A stretch of DNA of 64,000 bases. Source: Gaeumannomyces sp. JS-464. Its lineage: Eukaryota; Ascomycota; Sordariomycetes; Magnaporthales; Magnaporthaceae. The notes beneath the pieces were generated by a model. It was given only the letters and a program-made list of their open reading frames with translations, made no database searches and was not told where the DNA came from. Positions 62,052 to 64,000 of this stretch are shown piece after piece. Position 1 is the first letter of the stretch; every line of letters starts with the position of its first letter. Location of the stretch: the NCBI GenBank assembly GCA_002197995.1, contig NGZR01000009.1:434001-498000 (forward strand), written 5' to 3'. A program made the position numbers and the translations under genes.

Positions 62052-64000
62052 GGAGGTTAACGAACTTCGCTTTCGTTATTAACGTCGTTATAAAAGTTTG
62101 CTTTTTTAATTGCTAGTAAACAAGACCACCTGCTAGCATAACGATTACGCCGCTTGTAAATGCCTTCGTACGGAAGCAGTTAGCGAACGAGGCGTTTCCG
62201 TAAGCTTTTAAGCCTATCGCTTCGGCATTGTAAATAGGCTCGTTAAAAGTAAGCGCGAGCTTTTTAATGCTAATAATGTAGCGCTAAAAGTGTTTTAGCA
62301 ATGCTAAATGCTTATTGCCGGGATTAGCATTAACCTTTTGCAACCTTTTTACGATATACGTAATATTAAAGCGAGTAATGCTAGCGAGGTAGCTAATACT
62401 CGCTATTTCCAACTAGTAGCGCAAAACCTCCTAGTGCGGGAAAAGGTCCTAAATGATCGGCATTACAAAGCCAAAAGGCTAAAGCGTTTTCACTGCTTTA
62501 AAATCCTCCCGTCCGTATTTAGTAATAATTTTATTAATATAATCGCGTTAATAAAAGCTTACAATCCTCCGCTAGCGATCCTTTACAATTTGCATGCCGA
62601 AAAACGTTTTTGCGTTACTTAAAGCGGTTATTTCGAACCGGCTACCCATTTCGGTAACGGTAGCTTTAATTTCCGTAACCGTACGGGCGGCAATTTGGAA
62701 ATCGTTTACGTAAAGCAATAGCATAGCACCCGTTTCCTTTTTACGGTAAAGGCAAACGTTTTAATAAATCGGCTTAAAGCTAAATGTTTCGAGCTCCGGA
62801 ATAATCGTTCGATACTACTACAAAAGCGATTTGCGAAGGCCGTAAAATGCCTTTTTTAAACGGCAATAATAACCTTTTTGCCTAACCGGAATGCTTTAAA
62901 GTTGCTATACGTATATTATAACGTTATTAAATACGATAGCGCCGAAATAGGCAGTTACGAAGTCGAACTGTCGGCATTTAAAGTCGTTAACGGCCACAAG
63001 CACAAAAAACACCCTCGTAAATGCTGCATAAGCGATTGCCGCGTACGTTACAACTTTATCCTCGCCCGGAATATCGTCGTAATTGCCGCAAATAACTTAA
63101 CGCGTTTTAATTTTTTTAAAAGCGCCGTTAAACGTTAATTTAGGCACGTATACCCACTTGCCCGGCAGTGCTTTAGCACCCGAGGGCAATTTTTTTAGCA
63201 CTTACGTGCCTTTTTAAGCAACGTGTTAATTTGCTTTTGCATTGCTGGCTTGTAATATCGCCCGTACTCGGCTTTATGCTTTACCGCGTTATAGTAATAG
63301 GCCGGAATATACGGTGTTCCCGGCGCCGTAGCGACGCTAAAAGCGCGAAGTTGGGGATTTCAAAGCCGCCGATCTTTTAAGGCAAAACGATATCGTTATC
63401 CGGGTACGTAATGTTAACAAATGCAAAACCCGTTTTTCGGGCAGTTTTTTTGGCAGCCTCGGTATTCGTATTAAAGCTATAAAAGCTTTCGTCGTTTCCG
63501 GCGCTTTTAAAGTTACCCGAATCCTTTTCCGCCACCTTTTTAATATTTTTGGGCTCGAAGCGAGCCGTTGTAAATGCCTTTACGGGCTCCCTTTTTTTGC
63601 AATTTTTGGTGTTAAAACTTCGTAATGCTTAAAACCCGTTAGGCGCTCCCTTAGTTGCCGGTCACTCGGCGAAGGCGGCGGCCGCTTTTTGCAGGTCCTT
63701 TTTTTAAGCGCTGCGGGCACCGTAACCGCCTTGTTACCGAGCTCGGGAATTCCTTCGGGTGTTAGCATGCCCGGGCCGGCGGGCTTTTTAAGCTTTTTAA
63801 GCTTTGCAACGGCAGGCTCCTCGTTTTCCGCTCCGGTTTTCCCGGTATCCTCCGCAAGCGATAAATCGTCTTTACCTTCGAGGCCGGCAATATCGCTAAT
63901 TGCACCGGTGTTACCATCGTTACTGTCGGTGGAATTGGTAATTAGGCCAGTATTGTAAACCTAAATACCTATTGTAAAGTAAAGGTTTTTAATAACGGCT
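62052..64000 (-). pseudogene. Copia-4 RNase H start, reverse transcriptase (YVND) and linker
   Basis: Element order runs from 64000 downward: a Glu/Lys/Pro-rich linker (63950-63500; MLTPEGIPELGNKAVTVPAA at 63768), RT from about 63330, the LPGKWVYVPK-type block near 63150, the YVND motif at 62701-62712, and the start of RNase H (TTRSFVNLLLTGRAL-type) at 62052. Many TAA/TAG codons. Upstream domains lie beyond the right edge. Confidence 0.85.

Larger units (their letters stand above)
54348..64000 (-). mobile_element. Copia-4, split by Copia-3, continues beyond the window
   Basis: Minus-strand member of the Copia-1/2/3 family. Pieces are 54348-54936 (3' LTR and RNase H end) and 62052-64000 (RNase H, RT, linker). 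They join across Copia-3 at GGAGG inside RNase H. The gag, integrase and 5' LTR lie to the right of the window. It inserted into the Gypsy-2 5' LTR. Confidence 0.92.

Overview
This window looks like the transposon-rich compartment of a filamentous ascomycete (Pezizomycotina) genome. The evidence is a Tad1-type LINE, Ty3/Gypsy chromoviruses and Ty1/Copia elements stacked inside one another, a GT-AG splice donor in one gene, secreted-protein remnants including an Hce2 (Ecp2-type) domain, and pervasive decay of the RIP (repeat-induced point mutation) type. Premature stops are overwhelmingly TAA/TAG at positions where sister copies have CAA, CAG or TGG. CpG stays common, which argues against ordinary methyl-C decay. 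No intact cellular gene was found.

Layout. 1-1367: 3' end of a plus-strand LINE, with its 3'UTR present twice in tandem. 1368-12338: the only low-repeat stretch. It holds decayed single-copy genes: a small cysteine-bearing secreted protein exon, a WW-domain protein, an Hce2-domain secreted protein, an internal LINE scrap, an unrecognised plus-strand gene, and a second frameshifted secreted protein. 12339-46190: three minus-strand LINE copies (A, B, C) arranged head to tail at what looks like one repeatedly reused GA-rich target. LINE B is split by three later insertions: Gypsy-1 (19047-27260), Copia-1 (29082-34468) and Copia-2 (35085-42207). Copia-2 itself carries a 1.7-kb gag-only LTR element (37840-39567). 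46261-64000: Gypsy-2 (minus strand). Its 5' LTR is hit by Copia-4 (minus), which is hit by Copia-3 (plus), which is hit by a second copy of the gag-only element (57327-59047). This four-level nest runs off the right edge.

The insertion boundaries are confirmed by LTR pairs and by 5-bp target duplications: CGAAC for Gypsy-1, CCAAA for Copia-1, GTAGC for Copia-2, GGAGG for Copia-3, and ACGTG/GCGTG and TTTTT/TTTTC for the two gag-only copies. LINE B can be reassembled as about 6.2 kb, the same length as LINE A.

The most unusual signals are: (1) arrays of short hairpins in the untranslated leaders of Gypsy-1, Gypsy-2 and the gag-only element, each with a family-specific constant loop and stems that differ in sequence but stay paired; (2) the gag-only (TR-GAG-like) element, which shares its Gag ancestry and primer-binding site with the large Copia family and is probably mobilised by it; (3) repeated insertion of the LINE at its own 3' boundary; (4) mutation with a strong TCA/TGA and CCA/TGG bias that has removed specific catalytic or structural residues (Copia YVDD to YVND in three of four copies, chromodomain Trp codons to stops). 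All comparisons were made by eye, so counts and identities are approximate.
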